The position numbers and the translations under genes are program-made. A DNA stretch of 64,000 bases, from positions 34,202-98,201 of the forward strand of contig CAJNYU010002656.1 of the NCBI GenBank assembly GCA_905331475.1, in the 5' to 3' direction. The DNA is from Rotaria socialis. Its lineage: Eukaryota > Rotifera > Eurotatoria > Philodinida > Philodinidae. The notes under the pieces were generated by a model. The model was not told the origin of the DNA, searched no databases, and saw only the letters and a list, made by a program, of their open reading frames with translations. This document shows positions 11,390 through 24,404 of the stretch, piece after piece (the first letter of the stretch is position 1; each line of letters starts with the position of its first letter).

Positions 11390-12108
11390 ATGTTTCATCG
11401 TTCATCAAATTTCAATCGACTAATCGTTGGATCCAATCAAATCATTCAGCCAATACGTGTGCGTACGTTGTTCAATAATGTTTTCCTTGTTGTTAATACT
11501 TTGTTTTTCTTATCCTTGTTGTCTACTTTAGCGTGCTCGTATACCGTTTTGGGAATTTTTAAAAACAGCATTTCAAGCACGCTCAAATCCCGAAGCTAGC
11601 AATCACAGAAAACGTATTGGCGGTTTTCAACCGATGAAAGTTGAACTTCTGCCTAATCGAACATACTATTGGTGTTCATGCGGTTATGCACATCATCAAG
11701 TAAAAATCTCAATTTGCTCGTTTTCATTCTTTTTTGTAATGGTAAATAATGTCTCTATTGAAGGCTCTTTGCGATCAAGCATGTAAACAGTTGAGAGGCA
11801 ATTTACGTCCATTAAAATTTACTTCATCAAAATTTCAAGTGGCTGAATTATGTATGTGTAAATCGACAGAGAGAGCTCCGTATTGTGATCAATCATGTCG
11901 CACTCGTTTTGTTGGTATGCAAATGCGTATGGGCAATTCTGTCGAAGGAACATATTCGAATGTAAAAGAATTTCTTAATACAATACCGAAAGGTATTGAT
12001 AATTATCGACAATTTGCTGCTGATCGACAAGCTAAACTTGAACACACAGAACGTTTAAGAAAAAAAGTTGATGACGAAAAAAATAAAAAATTTTCTGAAG
12101 AAACATAA
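11390..12108 (+). CDS. CISD3-like (mitoNEET family) protein with Cys in place of His
   Basis: Three exons: 11390-11458, 11532-11699, 11764-12108; 193 aa. Two CDGSH-type motifs arranged as in mitochondrial CISD3 (MiNT) are clear: CSCGYAHHQALCDQAC (Cys71, 73, 82, 86) and CMCKSTERAPYCDQSC (Cys109, 111, 120, 124), separated by LRPLKF as in the family. In known members the fourth ligand of each [2Fe-2S] cluster is the His of CDGSH/CDGTH. Here both are TGT cysteine codons and the preceding Gly is Gln. A basic N-terminus of about 40 residues fits mitochondrial import (inference). The C-terminus has a charged extension of about 60 residues. An acceptor-like ATTTTAG lies just before the ATG. Confidence 0.85.
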
Positions 12109-12189
12109 ATCGATGAATGTTTTATAAATAGAATTGATTATTTTTAGATGAACTAGTTTTTCTTTTATGAATCGTCAACATTCGAAATC

Positions 12190-13352
12190 ATGACAGATCG
12201 AAAGTAGGGACAACAAATTAAGGGGGAATTATTGTTTTTGATTTATTTTCCTTTAGAGCAAAACGATCACGCGTAATTCTTAATGATGGAACATGGGACT
12301 GCTCATTGTGTACATATAAAAATCCATGTGTAGCATTTCGATGTGAAATGTGTGATTCAAGAAAAGGAACAGCTACTCGGTAGGATACCGCAAAATATTA
12401 ATATGATTCAGAGAGAAGTTTCCGTTTTTTATCCCTTGGAATACTCGGTGTTGTTGAAAAAAGAAAGCTAACAATGTTTGTTTTTTATGTATGCATTTAG
12501 AAAACCAAAACTTGTATTAAGCGGGCATGTTGAGCAATTGCCAAGATCGAAACGTAAAACCGATGACGATTATTCTTCTGATCCATCGACAACTGATGAT
12601 ACAGATGGTCAAGATGATGACGACGATGATGATGAAGAATTCCAACACGAAGAACGTAAAAATATTCATTCGAATAATAATAATAATAATCATACACGAC
12701 GATCATTTCCGAATGATCATTTCAATGAAAGTATATCATCTCCAGCATCATCTACAACAACAACACGATCCTATCGGTCCGCTTCACCATCGTCATCATC
12801 AAAAATAAACGATCCTTCGAAAATATCAACAACTAAGAAACGACCAACCATTGGCTCATTATCCCGCTCAACCAAATCAATATCAATACCAATAACTAAT
12901 AAAAAGCCTAATCATGAAAATGACCAGAAAAAAATCATCAAACATCAATCATCAAAATCGAAAGATCCTAAACAAAGGCAATCGAACGATAATAATCAAA
13001 AAATTAAAGTAACGAGCAATGAACGAAATAAGAAAAATGATGTACAGAAAAAAAAGTAAATTATAATTTTATTAAGTATTTCATTGGTAAATTGAATTTC
13101 ATCTTTAGAAAAAAAATTAAACTATCATCACTTTCGTCCATGTCGTCGTCGTCATCAACATCATCAAATTCGTCATCAACGCATACAACAACAACAATAA
13201 CAGTTGATGGAGTTTCAGTTCGTATTACGGAATTAGTTAACAATAAAAATGATTCCTTGACAACAAATGACACTTTTAATAATGGCAATAATCCATCAAG
13301 AGCTTCGTCGTCATCACCAGCTGATCAAAGTCGAAGTCAATCGGAAAAATAG
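12190..13352 (+). CDS. RYBP: RYBP/YAF2 Polycomb protein
   Basis: Four exons join in frame: 12190-12203, 12257-12379, 12501-13055, 13109-13352; 311 aa. The N-terminal RanBP2-type zinc finger reads GTWDCSLCTYKNPCVAFRC and MCDSRKGTATRKP (C-x2-C-x10-C-x2-C), as in RYBP/YAF2. The C-terminus has a serine-rich stretch with ITVDGVSVRITELV, matching the RING1B-binding strand block of RYBP. These proteins are subunits of variant PRC1 that promotes H2A mono-ubiquitination. The middle is low-complexity Asp/Ser/Asn/Lys. The 14-nt first coding exon is inferred from splice signals and phase. Two upstream ATGs lie in the leader, the second heading a short uORF whose TGA overlaps the chosen ATG. Last gene of the cluster, 81 bases after the CISD3-like stop. 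Confidence 0.85.
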
Positions 13353-15270
13353 ACATTTTCTACTATATTGTTTTCTTTTTTTGTACAGGTTATAACAATG
13401 ATCAAATATCTCTTTGTATGTGTAAATGTCTGAGCAAAAAAAAATTGTTTTTTTTTGATAGGCTAGTTTGTTTTTGTGTGCAACGGGCAAATTACATTCT
13501 TCTTAAAGAATTATCATTAAAATTTGTTATAAATTGAATCATTGTTGCTTTTCTATTGTTCATTCAACATCTAGAATAGATACAACGGCAGTCTTTTGAG
13601 ATATAATGCTACACATTTCTGAGCTGATCAGCAATGCGACCGGTTCGGTTCCAAATACTGGGAACTGATTTCATCTAAATATAAATTCGAATATATTTGT
13701 AAACCTGTTCATTTAAAGTGAATGAAAAAATGATAGCACATTTTTATGGCTTACTCAACTGTTTCATAGATCTTCAGCGACGAGCAATAGTTTTGCTCAT
13801 CATTCAGTATATACTTTTACAGACAATCTTTTAGTAGTAAGTGCAAAACTTTCAAGTTTAGCCAGTCATAGTGATTATTACTTTTTAAACTGTAAGAAAC
13901 GAAATGAAATTAAAAATTTTGACATTCTTTATATCTTGTAGGACTACACTTTCATTTTGAATAGATACGCTTTCCGTCATTATTACAATATTACTTTCAA
14001 GTGCTCCATCACTCCGAAATGATAAAGTAACCAAGTGCATAACAAACGCGGAAAAGCGTAACATATATAAATTATTTATTGAAGCCTAGGCTATATGATA
14101 TTTTCACAGAACGTCACTCAAAGAATAAGAACCTACTAGTTAAAACAAATTGTGTTCTTTGCACTCAATGACGAACGAAAATGTAGCGAATCGTTCTTGA
14201 CTGACAGAAAAAGTGGATACATATCCACTGAACATACGCTGCAAGCATTTCAATGGAACGATATTTCTAAAATAAAAGCGAAATACGTATGCTTTTAACT
14301 TTATCTGCAGCTCAGTATTCTGAGTCTCTCTTAGAACTATAGAAAGTGTTATAATAATGTCTTCAATAAGTTGTTCCAAGTGAATATTCCAAGGAATATT
14401 CATAAAAACGACGAGAAATGGATACTTTTCTCTGTATTATTTAATTGGTGGTTTGGTTCGGTTCCAGAAAAACAACAAACCGATCCTATCACTAGAACTA
14501 ATATGCGTAGGAAGTTATCGGAGCACAGAAGTTCTTTTTCATCTTTCAGAGGTCCTTTTTCATTTAAGTGCAATCGCGAACGTTACTTGAGGCGCTCGTA
14601 TGAATATAGTAAATTACCACAATAGAAGTTTTTGTTTTGATTTGACGAGAAATCTTATCAAATGGCAAATATCTGTATAGTTTACCTTTCGATAAAAGAG
14701 AAGTTATATATGTGGTGAGAGAGCACTGAATGGCATATAAATAATAAAGCAATTCTATGTGAAGTAATTTCTTTCAATACCCCTTATAAGATCTACCAGG
14801 ATCTACTAGGATGCCAAGAAAATACCCGCATCCACCTCACACCCAAAATCAGGACAGCTCGGTTGACTGCTTGTCGGAAATTTTCATTTTCTACAGCAGA
14901 GCACGATAGTATTCCTACTTTTATTCTTAATAAAGTCAGTGAAGTATTTGGAAGATTGTTGTAGAAGATAGATAATCATAGTCCAATCAATGTATGCTCT
15001 TTTGTCTCCCTCTTAACGATTATTCTATCCTTGCTATCGTCAATTCATATTTTGAATTCCATCTAAATGGCATGCAACCGTGCATGTCTTACTTGGGTAA
15101 AAGACAGGTATTTGCACTCTCAAAAACAAGAAAGACACATCATTTGATTGCTTCATAACATAGATAAGTGATTGACTTTTGCAAGGAAATGGCCAATCAA
15201 GCATCGATAAGAACTATTGAATGATATTTATTTGCCAAGATTTGTATTCTAAAAGGTAAACTATCTAATC
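13353..15270. other. Intergenic, nothing recognised
   Basis: About 1.9 kb between the RYBP and neprilysin genes. It is AT-rich with scattered short open frames (for example 14140-14403 and 14371-14625) that overlap one another on opposite strands and match no family. No RNA gene or clear repeat was seen. Confidence 0.45.
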
Positions 15271-18200
15271 ATGATAAAAACAATAAACATCCCTGATGAC
15301 TTAACAACGAGCATCATGCCCATAGTTCATTCTGACCGGTAAGTGGAATGTTTAGCGCTTTTTGAAGAAATTGGTAAACTAGATTTCTAGTCGATCATCG
15401 CCACGGACGCAATGCATAGGATTGTTCTGGATATTTCTCGGTGTTGTTGTCGGCTTTTCGTTCATTGGAAGTATGGCGTTTGCCGTCGTGTATGGTATCG
15501 AACAAAATCGAAGAATGAATAATCAAACGATAACAGGTCTATATTAGGGAATCTTATAGAAATAGAAAAAAATCAAACAAAGTATTTGAACATGAATATT
15601 CATTTCAGTCGATGGCAACAGTGATTTGTGTTTAACAAGATATTGTGTGAAAGCAGGTCAGAATCTTTATATGGATACGATAAATATTATTCTCTGTTTG
15701 TAGCAAGTTCTCTAATCGGGAGTATTGATGAGACAGTCGATCCGTGTGAAAACTTCTACGAATTTGTCTGTGGTACGCAACTTAAGAACACTAAAATACC
15801 AAATGATGGTAAGTTTTCTCTGTTCTTCTATGCATTTTAGAATTAAACTTCAATTCATTCTATAAAAAAAAAGCCAATTCTCAAGATATATTTGTCACGT
15901 TGGAGACGCGGTTGCAAGATGCTATTATTGGTAGAGAATACGTCAACCATGCTTTTCCATTGATAGTTTTATTGTTTGCAGATCTTCTGACATTGTCGAC
16001 ATCGAACAATACCAATATACCAAAAGCAGTTCTTAATGCTCAGCGCTTATTCGCTTCCTGCGTCAATGAAACAGCTATTATGGCAGACTCTGTCAATGTG
16101 TTACTATCCTTTGTTAATACAGAACTAGGTGGATGGCCCATATTGCAAGGGCCAATGTGGGACGATGCAACATTTAACTTCTCACAGTTACTGCTTAAAT
16201 TAGCCGAGTATAGTAGCGACGTAATTTATATTGCAGGTACAGAGATCGATGAGATGAATTCATCGGTTCAAGCCATTCGAGTAAGATTTATCGTAAACTT
16301 GGATGGTTAATCGATATTAATGATTCAGATTGGTCAAAGTGATCTTGGTTTGCTAGATCGTAGCTATTATGTTAACGAAAGCGACGTCACTAAAGCTTAT
16401 CGGCAATTCATACAGAACTTTGCTTTGGCATTAGCTACAGACAGATCAATGATCAATGATGATGTTAATGATATATTTAATTTTGAAAAAACCATCGCTA
16501 CGGTAATTCGCTCTTTCTTCTCATACATTCTGTGTCTCACGGCGTTCACTTATTGAACAGTATCATTGGACGTTAAATGAACAGATTGTTCGGCATACTG
16601 AGACTATCCATTCGACCATCGGCAATCTTTCGTCTGCAATCAACACTACGGTGAGTATTATTTTTGATCTTTCTATCTTCCTATTTGCGTTCAGTTTGAC
16701 TTTGTTCGTCACCTTCGTCGTCTCTACCTTTTGGCAAATGTATCTCTTGTTGATACGGATGTTGTAATTGCGAGTGAACTTGACTATTTACGTAATGTTT
16801 CATTAATTGTTGATCAACAATCACCACGAGTTTTACAAAACTATATGGTATGGCGGTTCATGATGAGTCGGGCATGGATTATACCACGGCGATTTCGAAC
16901 CATCAAACAACAGTTCGATCAAGTATTTCTCGGTACTACTGTTGAGCAAGTACGCGCAATGAAGTGTGCTAGGTATGTCAATTACAATATGGGGTTTGCT
17001 GTTTCAAAACTTTATATAGATAAATATTTTGACAAGGACGCTCGTATAGAGGTATTCAAAGCTCAATTTGGTGATGAATTTCTATTTTTTTAATTTTTTA
17101 ACAGTCAATTGTAATGATTGACAATATTCGAAATCAGTTTATTGATATTATTAACCAATCGACATGGATGAACTCCATCTCGAAAAGTAGAGCAATCGAT
17201 AAAGTAAGCGAAATATCAAAATGATCTAGACGTTGACAAGACAGATTCCATTATACAGGCCCGGGCTATAAACGCAAAAGTTGGCTATCCAGCCTATTTA
17301 GACGACAATAATAACACAAAGTTGGAGAAAAATTATGCCGAGGTATAAAAAATAGCCAACAATGATTCTTGTGATTCTTTTATTTTTTGTTTCAAAATGT
17401 AGTATAATTTCAATTCGTCTTTTGCACGGAACGTTTTGCTCATGCTCAAACTAAATGCTAAAAAAAATCTTCAAGTGCTTCGACAACTTCTTGATCGAGA
17501 AGAATGGATTGGATATACGCCCACTATCGTCAATGCCTTTTATAATCCCTCATTTAATGATATCTGTACGAAGAAGAAAACTCTTCCGAGAGTAATATGT
17601 CATATATGAATCTACCTTTAGCTTTTCCAGCTGGCATTCTTCAAACGCCTTTCTTTTACAAAGATGCACCCAAGTGAGATTGCATTAGTTGTCTTATTCG
17701 AAAATTTCTGTTTTTGTTCTAGATATCTCAACTATGGCGGTGAGACACAATTCAAAGTAACGAATAGAACAGAAAATAATTTTTAAATTTAGCTATCGGA
17801 ACGATCATTGGACATGAAATTACACATGGCTTCGATAACTTCGGTGGACTGTATGACAAAGATGGAAATAAGATACTCTGGTGGGATAATGAGACATTAA
17901 GTGCATTTAACCAACGGAAGACTTGCATCATTGATCAGTACAACAATTATACAGTGACTCAAATTGATCTTCCGGTGACTTGTTCTATTTTATTTTGTTG
18001 AACATAAAAAACTTTTCTTTGACGTTCAGGTTAATGGTGAACAAACTCAAGGTGAAAATATTGCTGATAACGGTGGACTGAAAGCAGCATTTGCTGTAAG
18101 TTCTGCGTATCTTTTACTCGATTCCAACCTAGATAAGTGTAGGCTTATCAAAAGTGGACTCACATCCATCGAAATCTTGACAAGAAGCTTCCAGGTCTAA

Positions 18201-18479
18201 CGAAATACTCAGTCGAACAAATGTTCTTTCTCAATTATGGTCAAATATGGTGTTCGAAGATGACGGATCAATACGTGAGAAATTTAGTTTTGCATGATGT
18301 GCATTCACCAAGTCAGTTCAGGTAACATCTTTATTCTACAGTTTCTTCAGATGATATAAAAGTTCATTTTTCGATCTAGAATACTCGGTTCTACCTCGAA
18401 TTTCCCAGAGTTCGATAGAGTATTTGGCTGTCAACCAGGTCAAGGCAATAGTCGTGTGAATAAGTGTACTGTGTGGTAG
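15271..18479 (+). CDS. Neprilysin-family (M13) zinc metallopeptidase
   Basis: Eighteen exons join without a break (761 aa): 15271-15338, 15391-15536, 15609-15656, 15704-15808, 15874-15930, 15982-16280, 16329-16502, 16561-16650, 16695-17051, 17105-17203, 17259-17342, 17403-17565, 17622-17673, 17723-17739, 17793-17974, 18030-18095, 18143-18321, 18380-18479. It is a type II membrane protein: short cytoplasmic tail, TM helix [20 protein letters not shown], then CLTRYCVKA and [18 protein letters not shown] of the M13 ectodomain. Catalytic features are [19 protein letters not shown] (HExxH zinc site), GENIADNGG (third ligand Glu) and a C-terminal CTVW. Such enzymes cleave extracellular peptides. 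Exon 14 is only 17 nt. The exon 5 acceptor follows an A-run, which is unusual, but the phase fits. Confidence 0.93.
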
Positions 18480-18732
18480 GAACTGTCCAGCATGGCTCTT
18501 TTGATATTGCGATCTTTCACATCAAGAAAGAAATATGCTCTCTTAGAGATTTGTTTTTCTTCTATCTCGTTCAATTTTCATTTATTTTATTGTGTTTTGA
18601 TTGAGCTTTCTCTGAATGGCTCGAGATAGACGAATTTTGAATAAAAATAGTGCTTACATTTTTCAACATGCTTCTCAACGAAAAGAATTTGTTAGTAGGT
18701 CGATATCATTAGTTATTGGCGAATGTGGGTGT

Positions 18733-19024
18733 GCCCAGGTTGATCAAAACGGACTCGTTTACGGTCTGTTTATCGACGGTAAACGATGTCAAAACAGTAT
18801 ATTTACGGCATTAAATAGGCTTTATTTGCCCGTAATACCTGGCGCAGTAATACGGCACCGTAAACGGGATTGAATTTTCATGATTTACGGCTGTTTGTGC
18901 TCCGTACTCTCATGATAATACGGTCCGTATTACTGCGCCAGATATTACGGCAAACTTTCGCCCGTAAAATAGTCGTAAAGTAACCGTCAACGGCCGTATA
19001 CGGACCGTACTGTTCGACCTGGGC
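18733..19024. repeat. TIR element with CCGTA/TACGG words
   Basis: Ends GCCCAGGTTGA and TCGACCTGGGC are imperfect inverted repeats. The interior carries many copies of CCGTA and TACGG, with longer inverted segments such as GGCGCAGTAATACGG against CCGTATTACTGCGCC. This is a non-autonomous element without coding capacity, sharing end sequence with 3343-3606. No target duplication is certain. Confidence 0.75.
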
Positions 19025-19939
19025 CGTTATCAGCTTCGGATCAAAACCTTTGCTCCGACCTGCTGCAACGCTATTATCTCAACAAAATTTCACAATGAAC
19101 AATATTAAATGCTAATGCAATCAACGCTGCTCTCGAGCAGTCACTAGCTCTCAATTAACATATATGCTTCTTTTTAGGTACATGTGAGAAAATGCCTTGC
19201 ATTTCATGTTAATAGAGAATAATATGATATCAATGATAGAGAATCGGAGCCCATCGTGTTACACAGACTCCGCTCTCAGGTACGTACCGACCAGCTCACG
19301 AAGCTACTCATCTCCAAATAGCATTGCGAAGTGCTATTTTATTGTAACGTCTTGAAGAAATTGCCTTTCTGTTGTTCGGTCTCGATTCACTGACAGTGAA
19401 CTGATCTTTCCTAGTATTAGAACAAGTAGCTACAGTAGTTTTCACTGTTCAAGATTCGTGAAGCATACGTATGTTAAAAGATAGGACACGATATTCAATT
19501 CGTGAAGTTGAATTGTGCAATAGGGTTTTAAAGAATAGGAGTCACCTTTGTATTGTCGGTTCTCTCGTATGCTGTGGTTTTCCTTGTCCGTTAGCAAGAA
19601 CAATTATACTGTAGAATTTAGTATCACACTTTTCACTAGGACGGCGATCAATAGTAGGAACAAATATCAAACGAAGAGTGTATACTATGAACAATCTAGC
19701 GATAGAAATATTTGCCGTTAGTTAATGCCGAAGGACAATCGGAGTCGAAGAAGAATCGCTGAATATACAGGTTCCGAATCTAAATGAAAATAAAAAGCTG
19801 AATAAGAATGTGAGCAGCACTCCTTTTTATCTTTATTCTACGACAGTGATCAGTCAAGCATGATGAAGAGAGAAACATGCACAACTCGATGCTATTTTCA
19901 TTTGACGATAAAATAAGCATGCAATCAGATATGATTGGC

Positions 19940-19958
19940 TGTGGGTGTGGGTGTGAGG
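19940..19958 (+). repeat. Short TGTGGG repeat block
   Basis: About three tandem TGTGGG units. Bdelloid rotifer telomere repeats are, as I recall, of this type, so this may be an interstitial telomere-like block. Related blocks lie at 22331-22380, 33190-33263 and 52704-52726. Confidence 0.5.
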
Positions 19959-22330
19959 GCATGATTAGTGACCATTGTCTTGACCCACACACCAATTTAC
20001 CTAATTTTAATTTAATTTAGCTTTGAATTATTCAATGTTCAAAAGATAAGAGAATGAATCGTCGATATACCGAGCAGTCGTTGGTTAGACCATAAAATAA
20101 ACAATGAACATTCCTATTGATAAAATCTTCTGATTAGCGTTGATCTGGTGTGCGATAAAAAAAATATAACAATAGAACTTTATGAATAAGAATATATACG
20201 ATTCTTGTTGACCATGAAAAAAATATTGAACAAAACGTCGTACCCACTTCATAGAAAAATGCCTAGAATACAGTTGAAGGAGTTACATTCAAGTTTGTTT
20301 TTAGAGTATGGTCAGAAATGAATGCTCGATAAAGCAATCTTATTTCATGCTTTCACATAGCAAATTCAATCAAATGGATTGACTCTATATGCATTCGTGC
20401 TGTTTTTGGCTCCCAAAAAATAGCGCATAAAACTCGAATACTGTTTGCAGATGAAACAATTCTCCAATCAAAAAAAATATTTCACGAGATATCTCTGAAA
20501 TAAAAGTTAGATTGCTGAAATTACAATTCTAATTAGCCTGCTAATCATGAGTTACTATGTGATATGTGTTTTTTGACATTTTCCTATGCATTCGATTCTA
20601 TCTTATTGATATAACAGAACCATGAGAACACAACTGAAGATATATTCCACGGCTGTTTTTCGATCGGCTGTATATAGTGTGTCTCTACAATGACAGTTAA
20701 CTCTATAGAACATAGGTAATTCAAATAAATGTAGCACAAACGAAGTTCCAATACATTCTTAATGCTTTTTGAGTATTATTTGTGAAGTAGAAAGATGGTA
20801 AGATTGAACAAATTTGTAAAACAATTCATATAGTATTAAAGGAAAAAACATGATGTCTAAATTCGTTGATAAAAAATAGAATTTTTCTAAAAGAATAATA
20901 TCCTAAAAATCTGTTGATATCACTTGTATGGAAATCGACTGTATTTTGTTTATCATTCATGATATCAATTTAAAAATCAAGTTCTCAATTTTTAATCGAA
21001 CAGTTCGAATATATCATTTGTTTATAAATTATCGATCCCTTACATGAAAAATTTATTTTCAACCTTTTATTTGAAGAACATCTGAATACTTTTGAAAAAA
21101 TTGAAAAACCAAGAAAAATTCTTATTTTTGACTAGTTCTATTAGATCTCATCGAAAATGTTTCTATTTTGAAAAAATATCTCCATTTCACATAAGCAAAT
21201 TTTTATTTTTATCTGAAATAGCAACAGAATTTCTATGAGACAATCAATGTTGCCAAAAAGAATCAGAAAACTTGCATTTAGCACACCCTCAAGATAGGTA
21301 AAGATAGAGTACTCGAACTATATTTGTTATTAGTCGTAGGAGGATTTGAATTATTAAGTAACACGGAAAAGATACATTTGGCCAAAGACCTATGGATAGA
21401 TGCTTTTTTCTATATATATTCAAGCAGGATTGATTGTTTTCTTTTTATAGGTCGATAAAAAAAAAGCTGAAAGAGGATATTTTCTTTGTTCGACTTCTTC
21501 TAACTGTGAGCCAAGGTATTTTTTTTCGATTGTTCTTCTATGTTTGCGCATATATTCAATAGGAGTAAATAACTTTAAATTGAATCTTGAATCAACTAGC
21601 AAAATGCAGTTTTTTTGCTTTTTTTATTAAAGTTTAAAAGTCTTCTTTTTTCTTATACTTCAGTATTCAATCCTAACAAATGTTTATTGGATTATGTCCT
21701 TTACTTTTGTTTCTCCAAATACATGAAAGAGTAGTAAGCTTCTATTGTATTATATGCATACATTTTATCTTACAGAAATTTTATTTTATTCAGCGTAAGT
21801 TCTCCTAGAAGCTATTTCAGAATGAATTCCACTACATCGTGGTACCCTTCTCTCTGAGTTTCTATGAATTAGAAACTTTTCTTTACATACCACGCAATAA
21901 AGAATTTTAAACTATACAAAATTGACGAATCTTTATTTCAAAAACGTTTTTCTTGTTCGAGTCCAACACAAATGATGATCAAAAACCAAAAAAAAAACGA
22001 TGAGGAAATAGCTTTATAATTTCAACTATCTCACAGAATTATTCGTCAAATTTGCATCGTTTTATGTACGTTTGAGAATTTCAGAAGAAATATTTGGAAG
22101 AAACACTGTTGAAGTAAAAACTGTGAAATCATTGAAAGGGGTTATTCCATATTATATCTATGCCATTAGTGTTTTTAAATTCAAAATAGTTAGACTGTTT
22201 AATTTAACACTTACACTACTTTGTTCAGAGTTAGATTCTACATTTCATGGCATGACAATAAATTATTCATAGAGCCAACACTGTTGCGTATCCCAGATAT
22301 CGAGGAAGTTGAGATGCTTGAAGAGAAATG

Positions 22331-22380
22331 GGGTGTGGGCAGGTGGGAGTCAGTAGAAGACTGACCACACCCACACCCTC
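22331..22380. repeat. Inverted telomere-like G-rich/C-rich block
   Basis: GGGTGTGGG is followed about 30 bases later by CCACACCCACACCC, giving a small inverted pair of TGTGGG-type repeats. It may be an internal telomere-like scar or chance low complexity. Confidence 0.45.
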
Positions 22381-23477
22381 AAGATAGAGAAAACTTCAAC
22401 ATACGCTAAAGTAACGATACAGAAAAACAATAGAGGAACCACACTAATTTAACACAATACACAGCTGTAGGGTTTTCAATTTTTTTACATATATATAGGT
22501 ATCTCGATAAGAAAACCTTTTAAAAGTATTATCATCCTAATGATTAGTATAACTTTCTCAATAGAAAAGAATTTTTTATATTATTTTTTAACGAATGAGA
22601 AATTGAAAACTACTAACCATTGAGAGTTTCATACATTCAATCGAAAGCAACTCACAGAAGATAAATGGACAGTTCAATAACAGCTAGCAGCTTGTCAGTT
22701 CAGAATTTCAAAAAAATTGTTTTTTTAAACCAGATCTATCGATAAAAAAAAGTGTTGAAGTACATAGGGTATAAATTTGAATTCATTTCCTCCTCTACTT
22801 TCAAATTTTGGCAAGCACCCTGGAAACTCTGCCACATATCTTGCGAGAATATATTGACAACCCATTAAAGACCACATGTCAATAACGGTTTTTGAAATAT
22901 GTGAACTAATTTCTTATTAGAGTTATGAAGAATGAATTGGAACGATGGAGAAACCATTCAACCGAAAATAGATTGAATAAGGAAATCCCTCTGTAATCAG
23001 CAACAGCAATGACAGCATGTTTCAAATTTTTATTCCATAAAGATTGTGTTAATTCAACCTTCAAAGTCATAAAAACCTATTAAAAATTAGCAAGAAACTC
23101 TAGCTTTGGTATGAAAAGAATTGATAAAAACAGAATGAAAATGGGTCATTTCTTTTACTAATTGTTTGATTCGTTTGCAAGTCTGAGTAATACTAGAACA
23201 AAATAGAAAACATATACTCAGACGCAGATAGTTTAGCCTTTTGAATTCACACTTCTACAAATGGTGTAGTTAATATTCTACTCTGTGTAAATAAAATAAA
23301 ACATGCCACTAAGAATCATAAAGTCATAGTGCTAGACTTAACTTTCATTTCATAATCTCATTTGAAATAATGGTAAGAATATTCAAAGATCATAAAATCG
23401 AGGTTATGTAGAAATCATTCTTTATTTGCAAGTATACTGATATTATTAAGAATTGAAACGACTGAAAGATTTTTTAG

Positions 23478-24142
23478 ACTATAAATAAATCTGTAATTTT
23501 GCAAATCGCATCATCAGTTCCGAGAGTAACGGTGAACCGTGCCAATAGATCAGAAATAATCGTATGTAATCACTCATATTTATACCGTTATATACTAAAA
23601 AGATCTTATTGCCATAGCAGAAGTCATCATCCATCAACAATCATCCTTTTAGTTTACCAAAAACTAATCAGAGTCTGGACAATAAAAAACCGGAAATTGA
23701 TCAACATAATAGAAGATACTCATCAATTCATGTACAAAGAATATCTCGAACATCGAGCAATAACAGTACGACAAATCTTCTACCTAGCTATTCAAATCAG
23801 TCAAGATATTCACGTTTTGATTTGCAAAGCATGAATTCATCATCAAACAATCAAGAAATGTCATTTTGGCACCCAATAAGTAGCGAACAAACAAATCAAT
23901 TGCCAAGTTATGTCGAAAAGACAACTGCGATGCCATGCCATATGAAAAGGCGAAGTCAATCTTTGAACCACGAGAAGAATAGATTTCATACATCTGCTCG
24001 TGTGCAATGGATAAGCCGATTATCAAGTTATCGGAAGAAGATAATTATGCCGTTGAGGAATCCGTACAAAATAAGTCCAACACCAGTGCGGGAAGAAAGT
24101 TTCAGCCCATCAAGCAAAGTAACACGATTTTCTCTTGAATAG
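23478..24142 (+). CDS. Possible 3' end of a serine-rich protein gene (partial)
   Basis: Two exons can be read: about 23478-23573 (after TTTTTTAG, ending ...ANRSEII before GTATGT) and 23618-24142 (after TTGCCATAG, phase 0, to TAG). The second encodes about 174 aa rich in Ser, Asn, Thr and Arg, with no recognised domain. Splice signals and phase agree, and the frame is long for random AT-rich DNA, but no start codon or upstream exon was found in the preceding kilobases. It may be the tail of a decayed gene, or chance. Confidence 0.3.
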
Positions 24143-24404
24143 GAGATCTCTCTCGATCTCAAATAGCAATTTACGCAAAATAACATGAAAATTAATTGAT
24201 AAGATCTTTGGCCGAACCAAACAATCAGATGTTAATATCTTATAGGATTCTACATCTGGTCTTATATGTTTGTGTAACATCCAATTCTTGAAAGATCTTA
24301 CTGTATCGTAAGATTTCCGAGGCGATGGTTTTTCCCTAGACTGAAAGGATAGGGTCTAGAAACCGTAATTCACCTGTGTCTGTCTGTCTGTCCGTCTGTA
24401 ACAA

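Larger units (their letters stand above)
19025..23477. other. Long gene-poor stretch
   Basis: About 4.4 kb without a recognisable gene on either strand. It contains small TGTGGG-like blocks at about 19940-19958 and 22331-22380. The motif CACACCCTCAAGATAG occurs near both 21283 and 22373. The open frames are short and unconvincing. Confidence 0.5.

Noticed and set aside
12478-12808. Alternative frames (His/Met/Ile-rich) over the RYBP middle exon
   Set aside because: Low-complexity GATGAT/AATAAT codons leave other frames open; only the frame joining the zinc finger to the C-terminal block is supported.
14140-14625. Opposing 84-87-codon frames
   Set aside because: No domain, no splice-consistent neighbours, AT-rich DNA where such lengths arise by chance.
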